Position numbers and translations under genes: made by a program | Part shown: positions 13,349-25,300 of the stretch, one piece after another | Position numbering within the stretch: position 1 is the first letter of the stretch | Layout of the letters: every line of letters starts with the position of its first letter | Notes under the pieces: model-generated | What the model was told of the DNA's origin: nothing | Databases searched by the model: none | What the model saw: only the letters and a program-made list of their open reading frames with translations | NCBI GenBank assembly: GCA_000310025.1 | Contig: FN649727.1 | Span: 5,846,537 to 5,910,536, forward strand | Length of the DNA: 64,000 nucleotides | Source: Ectocarpus siliculosus | Taxonomy: Eukaryota > Sar > Phaeophyceae > Ectocarpales > Ectocarpaceae | Direction: 5' to 3'

Positions 13349-15471
13349 CTAAATTGTAGAAACTACCCCATTCGTCTTCGCGCCCTCTGCTTCGTCCTCT
13401 ACTGCGGCGACATCGTCGTTGGCCCATCTGGAGGCTATGTAAGCGTCCATGAAGAGCTGCGACATGTGCCCGACGATGCATGGTATCGTCATGAGCCCCT
13501 CTTGCCCCACATTTCCAAGAAAGCCGATGACGGTAACCGACACCGGCAGCGTCTTCTGCGAGCTCATGAGCACCACGGCCTTGAATTCTCGCCGCTTGAG
13601 CTTGAGGATGTACTTGCAGATCGGGTAGTTGATGCTCAGGTAGCTGATTGGGAATGGGACGTGTGGGCGGGCGGGGGAAACGAGAGAAGTGAGAGAGCAC
13701 GCCAAACGGAAAACAAACCTAATGTTTGTAAAATAAGGGGGAAATGTGTACCGTACGTGCACCATTGATTGGCCTTGCCCAACTCGAGAAAATTCCACTA
13801 TTTACTGTATGAGTCAATATCTTCGCCAATCCACCCACCAAGCACGTTTCGCTCTCGAACTTGTCCACCCAAACACTCACACTAAATGCAGACCGATGCC
13901 CGAGGCAATCACAGACAAGATCTGCGTGAACGCCACCGACGTCAAATTGTCTTGCGCCCTGCTCAAGGTTTGCCACACCACCATGATGAGCATCGCGCTG
14001 CTCGTCAGGCTCAGCCGCACCTTGAACCGCTTCACCCGCGCCTTCGCCCCCGGTACTGCCTCTCTTATCACCTTTCCCACCACCAGCGGAACCAGAACAC
14101 TAATGATCTGGATCACAAAAACACAGGCAACGGCGGGAAAGGAAACAGGCAAGAGATTCAGACAAGACAAGGCGAGACGCCGAAAAGGAATGACAAACGG
14201 AAAGGGTGGATGTGTTTGTTTTTTTTTCGGGTTCCAATCCAGTACCAGTATGATAAGGGTCCTAGGCCCCGATTCTCTGTCTCTCAGTTAAACCTATCCA
14301 CAGCCAAAGAGGGACCAACGTGGGGATGGTATGCCGACAAAGGGTAGCGCTAAACAAGAAAGCGCTGTGGGTCTTTTTTGCACCCCAAAAGTATCCCACT
14401 GACGAGAGCGGCATAGCGAAGCGGTTTCTCACATCCGGTTCTTGAACAGGTACTCCATTGCTGCGCTATTCGTCCAGTTGCCAGTGCAACAGCACGTTTT
14501 TTTTCAACACGACACACACTTGTCCGAACTCACCAGCTTGACGAGAAGGCCCACCGGGTCAATGGACGCATCTTCTCCGGCGTTGACCACACCCTTGACG
14601 TAAAACGGAACCGTCACAACTCCGAGCAAGTTGGTTGTTACGGTGAGGAGGAGCGCCAGGGCATCGTTTCCCCCAGCCTGTGGCGATAAGGTGAGGGGGG
14701 GGGCGCACGACGTGAAAAAAGCAACGAAGCACCGGGAAACGCCGTTGAGGCTGAATCGCTCAGAACTTCGTAGCAAGTGATGCTGCGGCGCGGCCCGGAC
14801 GACGTTCACTACCACGTTCATTTTTTTTCATTTATTTATCTATTGTTTCCCGCAACCACGGGGATGCAGCACATTCGGTGGCACCTGGAATCTAAGAACT
14901 ACACTCAGTATCTAACTCGTCTACAGAGTGCGTTAGTCCAGGACTACTGCTGCAGTCTACTACCGGTAGATGAGGACATGACAACATACAAGAACACAAG
15001 GGACAAATTTCCCATACCCTGTGTCACCCACCACTACTGTAGACTACTACTCTAACTCACATTCATGACCAGGGTCACCCCAGAGGAGAGCGTCGTGGGC
15101 ACCACGCAGAACACCGACAACCCGTAGGAGAACTCATCCACGTCGAAGGGAATCTCCGCAGCAACGAACCCCACGGCGCCCGTGATCCCCAAGATGGCCA
15201 CGACCCCGTAGATGTAACCCCATCTCCCCTCCTTGCTCAGGGCTTCCTTGATATCGTCGGTCTTTAGTGTCAGGCCGGAGATGATGAAGATCACAATGAC
15301 GTTGATGGTTTGCACGAGGCGATAGTCGCCAACCTTCGGCTTCGCCACCGCCTTCCCGGGCGCCGGCCAAGCGAGGGCGATCACCAGGACAACGAAGAAG
15401 CCCAGCGGAAGGACGTTTTTTATGCAGAACTTCTGCACTCGCTGCCCCCGTGACTCCACCAGCGTTGTCAT
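13349..15471 (-). CDS. SLC10A7: SLC10A7/BASS4-type sodium/bile-acid-symporter-like membrane transporter
   Basis: Four minus-strand exons, phases consistent: 15471-15061, 14677-14534, 14107-13881, 13643-13349; 358 residues against about 340 for human SLC10A7. The first ATG is followed by a basic patch and a hydrophobic helix (VLPLGFFVVLVIALAW). Family hallmarks are in order: SGLTLKTDDIKEAL after TM2, PTTLSSGVTLVMN at the exon 1 end, running into AGGNDALALLLTVTTNLLG, then VLVPLVVGKVIRE, and near the C-terminus SQKTLPVSVTVIGFLGN with GLMTIPCIVGHMSQLFMD. These match the SBF-like branch (animal SLC10A7, plant BASS4), about ten membrane helices. SLC10A7 is known to affect cellular calcium and glycosylation; the substrate here is unknown. 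All donors are GTGAG-type. It shares a divergent upstream region with CPSF2. Very sure of the superfamily, fairly sure of the SLC10A7 branch. Confidence 0.87.
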
Positions 15472-16385
15472 GATGCGATGGGCAGGATATTCCTGCGTCG
15501 GTTCTGCTTGTTTGGTTGGTCTCTCGAGGTTGTATCTTCGCTGCTGGCTCTCTTGTCGCGAGGGAAGTCTTGAAAATTACCTCCAAACTTGTCTTCCTTG
15601 GGCCAACTGCCTGCGTCCTCGGGGGTGATGTTGTGATGCGGGCCTGCTAAGCGTTTTCCGAACACAAGCTCCAATTCCAGGAGAACCTTGCCACGCCCTG
15701 CTTCACCCAACCACACCGCAGTGCGCACTAGACGGGCAGCAGCACCAGCCCCGAGAGGTTGGAATGACGTGTGCCGCGTCACACGTTTCCGGTAACCCTT
15801 GTTCAAACACCGTCACCGTCAGAGGCTAAATTGCACCCTCAACGCCGTTCACAACCGGCGGAATCACAGAGAATGCTTTGGATTCCCTGGGGCACACACC
15901 TGGTGCGTGTTGCTTTGTGTGTGCTGTAGCGACCGTCGTGCGTGGATGCGTTTTCAGCGTCATCGGGTCAACCTTTTTTTTTTTCGAACCAAACCAAAAT
16001 GCCAACTTTGTTGGACAACCTCTTTTCGACAACACCCGGGCTGCTGGGCTGCTTCTGGGAGCTGGAGGGCAGCAGCGTAGCAGCGCGCTGGCTGTGCCAC
16101 AACGTCGCAACTGCATGCTCGGCTGCCGCCGGGCTTACACATAGAGACGAACCTGTCTTGGATCAGGTGCTGGCACTATTTGACGGGATAGCGTTGGTGT
16201 TGTCGCGTCGGTGTTGGAGGGCAATAAGGCGCCCTCGTTGCTTGTCGCTTGCCGGCAGGCACGCGGGTTTTGAAATAGCGAAATAGCCTCTTGCCGCCGT
16301 CAGCAAGGAGAACGTACATAGTCCAGCGGAGAGGCGATATCTGCAACAACCAACGTCGGAGGGCGGGATAGAAACGAATCGCACA
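15472..16385. promoter_or_regulatory. Divergent promoter region between transporter and CPSF2
   Basis: 0.91 kb separates the two start codons, which point away from each other. It must contain both 5' UTRs and the promoters. No TATA box or named motif could be assigned with confidence. A plus-strand ORF of 96 codons beginning with ATG at 15999 and ending at 16286 lies just upstream of the CPSF2 start and could be an upstream ORF in its leader. Confidence 0.5.
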
Positions 16386-19300
16386 ATGGCACAGCCTCTA
16401 GACGCGGCCAGGCTGGCCCACGATCTATCAAAGCGCATGATGAACCACCATGGCGCAACAGCAGCAGCAGTCCCCGGCAAGGCGCCGCTGAAGCTCCTCC
16501 AGTGGGCGCTTTCCCAGCTAGAGGAGTGCGCGCGAACGCGCTCCGTTCCCGCTTCGAACGTGGTGGAAGTTGCGATGGCGGCTATCAAGGACGAGATGGG
16601 CGTGCCGGCGGGAGAGCAACAACCTCCTGCTGCGGGTGTTGCGGCGCATCCCGCTTCTGCGCCTCGTACCAGCGGCAGTGCTGTTGACGGGAGTTCATCA
16701 AAGGGGGGGACCAGGGAAAAGAAAGCCGGAGGGAAGAGCGGTGGCGGGCGATCGAAGGGAAAGGTGGTGTTTACGCCGTTGTACGGCTGCGACGAAGGGG
16801 CGACTGGGGTGGAGCCTGTGAGCTCGATATTGGAGGTGAGTTGCAAGGGCATCGTACATCGAAGAAGACAGCAGGAGTGCTTTGGGCTGTTAGAGTACCG
16901 CTGTAGAGTACACGAGCAATCTTTGACACAGGGTCGCTTCGCACACGTCAACAAGTATTGAAACTGCTGCTGTATGTAAGCTCCATGTGTGCCGTGAAGT
17001 TAATTTGGTTTCATCGTCCCAAGTTGTTAGGTTTTCATCCGCACAACTCCGCCAGTGTGTCCTCCCACGGTCACAGGCAGTCACTACACTTGTATCTCGC
17101 CGTGCGCCGCCCTAACGAACCGGCCCGAAAGCTCTTTGCTGTTCTGCACACCTCGTCGCCATCCCCCCTGGCCCCGACTCAACCCGCCGACTCGATCAAA
17201 TGATGTATGCATACATTAGGTGGGTGGTGTGACGATCCTGCTGGACTGCGGGTGGGACATCCACTTCGACACCGCGCTGCTGGAGCCCCTCCGCGAGGTG
17301 GTGAAGCGGATAGATCTCGTGCTCATCTCCCACCCCGACCTCGAGCACTTGGGGGTGAGCAAGCGTGCGAGAAGCTGCGACTGCGCGCCGCGTCGTAGCT
17401 CTTCGTTCGTGAACGCGCCGCTCTTAAGTCAGTTGATGCTGAACGTGTAGAGCCTCCGCTGCTGCTGCTGCACACCGTACCCCGATACCGGTTATCTACA
17501 CACGCGTCAAGCGCTGTTTACAGTACAGCTGCATTCCCTTCGCCGTGGTCGAAACGAAGTTGCGCTCTGATGTCGGACATAATATTGGCTCCGTGATTAC
17601 ATGCGTTACAAGCTTTCCTTTTCGTTTTCTTGCTTTGTCCCCGACGTGAGCGTCATGCCCCCCAACTGAATGGACATGCCGAGAGAAAAGGAGCCGTTAT
17701 GAAACCTCATGCGACGACGAATGTGGCCCACACAGTACGGCAACTACAGGCATTCTTGTACCATGCATATAGGATCATGCATTTTTCTTCCTGACGCCGG
17801 TGCTCTCTCCCTGCTGACGAACGCTCGCGTGCATTCAACAGGGCCTGCCGTACGCGTTCGGCAAGCTTGGCATGCGCGCGAAGGTGTACGCCACCCTGCC
17901 GGTGTGGAAGATGGGGCAGATGGCCGTCTACGACGCCTACATCTCCCGCACGCACGAGGGGAACTTTCAGGCGTTTGACCTGGACGACGTCGACGCCGCG
18001 TTCGCTCGGTTCAAGACGCTCAAGTTCTCGCAGCACTTGACCTTCTCGGTGAGCGTCGTTGATGTTGTAAGACTACGCAGGGCCAAACGTTCGGTGCACG
18101 CCATCAGTGCAGCAGAACTTGGGTTGGGAACTATTATCAAGCAGCGTTGGGGACTATCATTAGGCAACAGGACAGGGAGGCACCAAAGTTGCCCCATAAG
18201 AAAGCCTCTGTCACATGCAGCCACAGCAACGGAACGTGCCTGCGTGAGCTCTGAATCGCGGCAGTCGTTATTTCCACGAACGTGGTGTCGTTTCGTATGC
18301 AGCTATATTTGAAATCGCGAAAAAATAGAAAAGCAGCAGGTTCAATTTAAAAAAATTATTCAAACGTGACACCTGTACATGTCACATTCTGTAGCGACGT
18401 GCGGGAATAAGAGGTGCTTGCTTTGATGCTGCCCAATGCACTGCTTGCTTGGCGTTGTCGCAGGGTCGAGGTGCGGGGGTGACCATCACCCCTTACGCGG
18501 CGGGGCGTATGATCGGGGCTGCCGTGTGGCGCGTGTCCTGGCAGACGGAGGACAACGACATTGTCTACGCCACGGCGTACAACAACGACCACGAGAGGTA
18601 TTTCCACCGCTTGCTTACAAAACCTGCTGCAGACGTACCCCTTGATCGAAAGCCCCATGAGAATTGCGTGGGCAGAGTTCAGTACAGTTGAAAGATACCG
18701 GTGCTGCAACTACCACAGGAAACAATCGAATAACATGGCATGCCTATGCACAAGACAGCTTCAGCCATACCAATGCATGAGACAGCGTTAGCCATACCTA
18801 TGCATACGATAGCGATCTAGCATCATGCTCTGTTCCAAGTCCAGCAGCCGTGACACGAAAAATCGATCAAACGGAGTCAACTGCTACTGTGTTTGATTTC
18901 CTTGTCCCGAAAAAGATGTTGCAACCCCTACCGCTCCCTGGCCTTCAGCAGTAGTGACAGCATCTAGACGTTCCCTTCCCCTCAATACAGCCTTTCACGC
19001 TCGCGTGCACGTGTTGTCCTCCCACCTTCTGGGTTGGCGCTGCTTGGGGGAAGGCATGAGGCGGCCAGCGCCACTGGACCGTGGAAACATGTGTCCCGGT
19101 AGTAGCGGTTTACCACAGCATAGTTCCGTATCCAACTTTGACCTCTGTCGCCCCCCCCCCCCCTCCCCGTTGTTGTCGTGTTCTTGCCACATCATGGTGT
19201 GTCAGACATCTCCGGGCGTCGGCTTTGGGCACCCTGACCCGCCCAAGCGTGCTCATCACCGACGCTCACAACGCCCTGACGGGCGGCGGCATGATCCGCA

Positions 19301-22300
19301 AGGACCCGAGCAGCAAACGCAAGTTGCGGGAGGTGGAGCTAATCTCGACGGTGATGGACACCGTTCGGGGCGGGGGCAACGTTCTCCTGCCCACTGACAC
19401 AGCGGGTAAGCAGCACGCGTCAGCAGTAGTAAGTGGTACGGTGGTATTCTGCGTATTTGGTGAGCGAGGCAAAGCAGTGGTTGTAGTGCGACGGTACACC
19501 CCGTATGCCAGATCAATACACAAGAGGTTTCATGTGTCTAAAGCACTGCTGTCGCTGGGATTAACTCCCCCGACTTCAGATGTTCCGGAGTGCGGAGACG
19601 TGTTTGCCTAGGTATACCCACGGATGTATTCTGGTCGCGGTCCTTCCACAATGAATCCAATTCCAAGCTGACTCGTTGGTGTATTTTTGAGGCTGTTCAC
19701 TTTTGACCCCATCTACTGGTATGTATTTGCGTGAAATTTCTCTGGAAGTCGCAGCACCCACCGCTTGGGTAGCGCTGAGGCACCCTCTCGTCAGGTTAAA
19801 GCGGGTTGTTTGCTCATGGTACCCTTGGTTTCGCATCATGCGGAGATCACGGTTCTCTTGCTGGAGGCTACGTCTGTCGCCCCCCCCCCCCCCCCCTCTC
19901 TCTCTCTTTGTATGTATTTTGCACGTGGTAGTGGTAAGAACGTTGGCTACGAATGCGCGATGCCCGGCCCGGTTAAGGAGAGCATGCCCGCCTTGGCATG
20001 AGAATGCAAACACATGTGTTCATGCGTGCGTGTGCGTGTATGCGGTTTTTGTTGATGGATTTTTCTTTTGTTGAAGGGCGCGTACTGGAGCTGCTGGTGT
20101 TGCTGAACGACTACTGGCAGAAGCACCGCCTCGGGAGTTACAAGCTCGTGCTCCTGCACAACACGGCGTTCAACACCTGCGAGTTCGCCAAGAGCCAGGC
20201 GAGTAAACCAGCATACAAGGAAGCCACGGGCGTGTGTACGCGCGCAAGTCGTCCTTTTTTGCTTTGTATTCTCCGTATTATTTTTTATTTTTTTGGGGCG
20301 CACTACACGTTGCAGATTCCTAGGGTCAAAGCGGGGGGATCTCTTGCGCAATGTTTGTGTGCTTTCCTCCAACATTCAGATCATAAGGAAGAGGAGAACG
20401 AGGAGCACGCAACGCAAGAGGTTGTGAAACAACCCCACGCTTATTTACACCGGCCGTGAATTGTGCACGAGAGCTCCGTGCTTCGTCGTTCCTTTCAAAA
20501 AACGGGATTTCCGTCTAGTGTTTTTCGTCAACGCCTTGGAAGAACTCAGCAGCAGTCGAAAGTTAACAAGGTCATAATTTCCTTGCAAAGTTTTTGATTT
20601 GCTCGAAACGTCATTGGTCGCCACTGTTTTTGTTGTATGAAACAGCAGGCCGTAGAGGAGTCGTTTTCCCTTCCGCGAGCCCGAGATCACACGTTTCTTC
20701 GCCAAACATCTGTCTTCCAGGCGAACCGTTCCATCTCACCTCTGCTATGGCCACGGCATGTTTGCTGCGGCCTATCCGTGACGCTGGTGGCTACAGTATC
20801 TGTGACACAGTGATTGGTGACCTCTTTCCAAGGGTTAGGCGCTTCGACCGACGTCCCGTCCGTCGATGACTGCGTTCCTCTTGTTGGTTTCTGCCCTGTG
20901 TTTCTTTTCCGTTTCTTGGTGGGGGCGTATTTTGCTTGTTTGGATCGGCGGGGGTTTTGCATTTGCATCGTGTTTGATTTTCCTGTGTCTTCTTGTTGGC
21001 GGTCCTTCGCACTCGCTACCGGACCATTGTTGTTAACTCATCTGGTTTGACCCCTTGTTTTGGTCCCGTCTTTCGCTCTTCTTCCATCGCTCGCGACTCT
21101 CTTGATATATGAACAGCTGGAGTGGATGAGCGAAGACATTGGCAGGGCGTTCGACCTACAGCGGAGCAACCCCTTCGAGCTTAGAAACGTTCACATCATG
21201 CACAGCTTGGAGGAACTCGACGAGCTTGGGGACGACCCTAAGGTGTTGCAGACAGCTACAATAGTGCACGTACAAATAATGTGGCATATGATACCGAACG
21301 GGGAAAATGTCGTTAGACGCTTTTGATGTCTATCCGCCTGTAAAAGCTGCACTATGTGCATGCCGATGCAAAACGCGCACCATGCACGCAAAGTTTCAAA
21401 AGACGGGCTCCTGTCGGTGCCGCAAAACAAGTACACAGCCCCTTAAATGGAACGCGCATTTTGTCGCGACGCCAAGAGCGTCTCTTTTTCTCTCTATCTC
21501 TCTCACCCTTTCTCTCTGTGTTTTGACTTGGTGTTCCTTGCTGCTGAAGAATCTGAACACTGTCGAGAGCTTGTTTTGTTTTTTTCGTGCGTGTTTCTCA
21601 ATGTTTTTTTCGTGTTGTTTCGTGTCTGCATTCCTCTTCGCGTGAGGTGCATTCCTCCTCGCATGAGGTTTCTCCCTCTCGTCCGTCTCAAACGAGCCAC
21701 AGAACACGCCAACACACAAACACAAGCCCCCTCACGGGGTCCATAATCGTGGCCCTTAGAATTATTTCCACCGCACTGAGACTGTTTCTTTTCGTTGGTC
21801 ATCCGGTTAGCGCAGTCGATGCCAATGCTAAAAACACCAACACACCAACACACCAACACACCACAGGTGGTGATGGCGACGGACATGTCCCTGGACTTCG
21901 GCTTCTCGAAGGCCCTCCTGCTCCGGTGGGCCTCCGGCGGCGCCAACACCATCCTCTTGACGGGAAGGGGCCACGGCAACACCACCGCTCGCACGCTCAT
22001 CGCCAAGAGTGAGTACCGGAAGAGCGAGGCGGGCAGGAGAGCTGCCGCTAAGGACGCGGCGGCGGCAGCCGGGAGAGGGGCGAGGGTGGGGTACAGCGGC
22101 GCGGTCGGGGCTGGGTTTGGGGCGGGCGGTGGCGGTAGCGGCGGAAACGGGCAGGGGGACGACGGGGAAGAGGAGGAGGAAGAGGAGGAGGACGAGGAGG
22201 CATCCATGGTGGTGCCGGTCACGGTGAGCGAACGGGCGGTCAACACGTGGCAGGAGGGAGGATGCCGGTGGAGATGGTAGTTGGGTTGCCGGAAGACCGT

Positions 22301-25300
22301 GCTCATGGCGCGTGTTCGTACATGCTGCTGGTCAAGTTCTGCATGATGCTCTGCCACGCAGTTGGTTGTTCGCGCGAAGCTAGTTGGACCGCAGCGTTTG
22401 GTGTGCGATGATTCAGATATGTATGTATGAGTCGTCCGGTACAAAGGTAGTTTGTTGTTCTTCTTTTCGCGGATTTTGACTCTCAGACACCGTCTTGTTG
22501 TCAAAAACGCGCGTCAACGATGGACCTGTTCGTCCACGAATGTGATTGGGCAACATGTTCAGGCGACAGTCTCGTCCACAGCTGAGGGTTGTCGTTGGAA
22601 GCAGTACACTTCTAAGGCGGGCTATGACCGTCTACGCTAGATAGCACCCCCCCCCCCATTCGTTGATATGGCTGTCCTTGTTCGAGGAACCGGCATACTA
22701 CAACCGCAAGCTTTGCATTGGCACCCCCTCGATTATGGAGTTGTACATCACCTAACTTCCGGAAATATTGTGTTCCAGAACCTCTCCGCAGTGTTTGCAT
22801 CCGTGTCTCACTCTCGTAATTCGGGCGGACAAGACTGCCGACTGCCGTATTTTTTTCCACATGAAGGAGTTTTTCTTTTATGGGTCTCCCCCCACTGGTG
22901 CAGATGTTTGTTTTTGCTGGATTGTATTGCGATTCACGATTTCGGAAGGAAAGGGGTGCCGGTTCTGTGTTCCGCTTGACAACGAGAGTTAGACATCTTT
23001 TCGTAGATATGTTGCTGTTTTTTGTCGCGCTCCTGGTAGCCAAATTCCCCCCCCACAACCACCTGTTGGTGATTCCCCTGTGCCGGGTCGTGAAAAGGTG
23101 CCGGTTCGGGTGCCGCTTGCCGGCGAGGAGCTCAAGGCTTTTCGGGACGAGGAGAACAGAAAGCGAAGGCTAGAGCAGGAGGAGGAAGAGCAGAGACGAC
23201 ACGCTGCTGCCATGGAGAAAGAGCAGGTGGAGGACGACCGCAGCCAGCCGTTCGTGGCACTAGTATCACGGAGGAGGGTGCAGCTACATGCTGGCTCTGC
23301 CCGCTTGCTAGCTTCAGCTCTAAGCTGAGCGATCAAAGAATGTTGCAGTCTCCGAACGTTGTTGCGGGATGTTGTGTCCCTCTTATTATGCTCTCGGCTT
23401 TGCTATCCATTTTTTAGCAGTTGGTCAGCAACGCCCTCCGCCGTATACCTCTAGGTTTTCACACAAGAGCAGCAGTTGGCCTCGTGCTCGACCTGTGCTG
23501 TACGTTCCCCGCCATCGTCTGTGCGCACTAATCGCGTTGTGTGTCCCTGTGCTGTTTGTTCGTCAATTTTTTTTAATGCGTCCACAATTTTGTGAAGGTT
23601 ATCGCGGACTCCGACGAAGGCTCCGATAAGGATGACGACGAGACAGACCCAGCACCGAAGCGAAGGAGGGCGATTGTGGCCAGCCTCTTCAGCAAGTACT
23701 CCAAGCCACAGCACCTCATGTTTGGGTAAGCACTGCGCAAACCCTAAGAGAGGCAGGGAGACAGATTCAGACAGGAGGAGAATATGCGTGAGGCGCCACA
23801 GGCGCCGCCGTTGCTTCGATCCATGATTCGAGAACAGCGCTGTATGCAGCACACGCCATGTCGGGTTGGTTTGAGTTGGGGGGAACTAGAGACAGAGAGA
23901 AGAGTCGCCAAAAGAACGCGTGCCTTCACAGCCGCAGCAGCACCTCGTGTGGGGTGTTGATTGGGGCAGGAGAGCGAGCGGGCAACAACGGAGATGCGCG
24001 CGTACCTTGTTTGACCACTGCAGTACCTTGTGCCAGTCAAACGTCATGCACGGTGTCACCATAGAGAGGAAAGGAAGGCACAAACAAGTAGAGACGACAT
24101 CGGTCAAGGTGGCGGTTTGTCGTGCGTACGGTACATACTAGTTGTTTCCCGTTTGTTCTGGGCTGCGTCTCTCTCTGTCTCTGTCTTGCAATGCCACAGG
24201 CACGATGCTCGTGTCAATAGGCACGGGTTTCTGCTTCGCTTCCAAACTTGGGCTCTGTTTCTCGATGTTGGTCTCCCGGTTTTCCCTGAAATATCGGGTA
24301 CTTGGCTGCATTGCCTCCCTACCTCCCTCCCTCCTACGATGTGTCCACTACGACACCCGTTGCACCTAAGACCATAACCGCACTCACGACTGCTCACTAC
24401 CACCGCATCTCCCAGGTACTACGACCCTCACGTTCCGACGGACGAGTACGGGGTGAAGGAGACCGAGCCGATAGGATGGCTGGCCGCTGCGATGCAGCAG
24501 CAAAACTCGGAGATGCCGGCGGCAATGCAAGAGGCGGTGAGGCAGACCTCTCGGGACTGTTGGAAACGTCGCAGCAGGAGCCACGTGCACACGAATGAAT
24601 TGGTGTTTTGCTTCTGTATTTGGTGGTGACAATCGACGATTTCCTGGGCTGGGGGCGGGGGCGAGTACACCAGTATCCTGAAACTCAGAACAATCAGGCT
24701 GGGTTAGAAATTTATGATTGGTTTTGTACGTTATCGGAAACAGGTCATTTTGCAGAGACAGAGAAAGGAGACACAACCACTAGTAGTCTGGTGTGCGTTG
24801 ACTCTTTTGACTCCTTCAATATTTATGAAGATGGGCCTTTTTTTGACCCCACCATGTGTTGATCGATCACCCTTGTACGGAGCCTATTTTGTCGACATCT
24901 ATCCAACTCCGACTGAACCCCCCCCCCCCCCCCCCCCCCCNNNNNNNNNNNNNNNNNNNNNNNNNNNNNNNNNNNNNNNNNNNNNNNNNNNNNNNNNNNN
25001 NNNNNNNNNNNNNNNNNNNNNNNNNNNNNNNNNNNNNNNNCCCCCCCCCCCCCCCCCCCCCGCACAATGGTCTAACGACTACGGCATGCACGACTATGAG
25101 TACACCCCCCCCCCGTACCGTGATCCCTACGTCTCTTGTGGCGACACGCGAACAACATCAACAACCGCAATAGGGTGCGGCGCTTCAGGAGGCTAGAGCG
25201 GGCAAGAAACGTCAGCTTCAGGATGACAGCAACACCGGTCGTTCCAGTACCGGAGACGAAGAGACCGAGGACGGCGGTGGCAGAGGCGGCGGCGGCGGCG

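Noticed and set aside
16163-16954. 263-codon minus-strand ORF
   Set aside because: Antisense of CPSF2 exon 1.
21797-21822. tRNA gene
   Set aside because: A-box-like core only; no B box, anticodon stem or acceptor pairing follows.
21503-22504. 333-codon minus-strand ORF
   Set aside because: Antisense of a CPSF2 exon with Gly/Glu-rich repeats; poly-Ser/Pro shadow with no domain.
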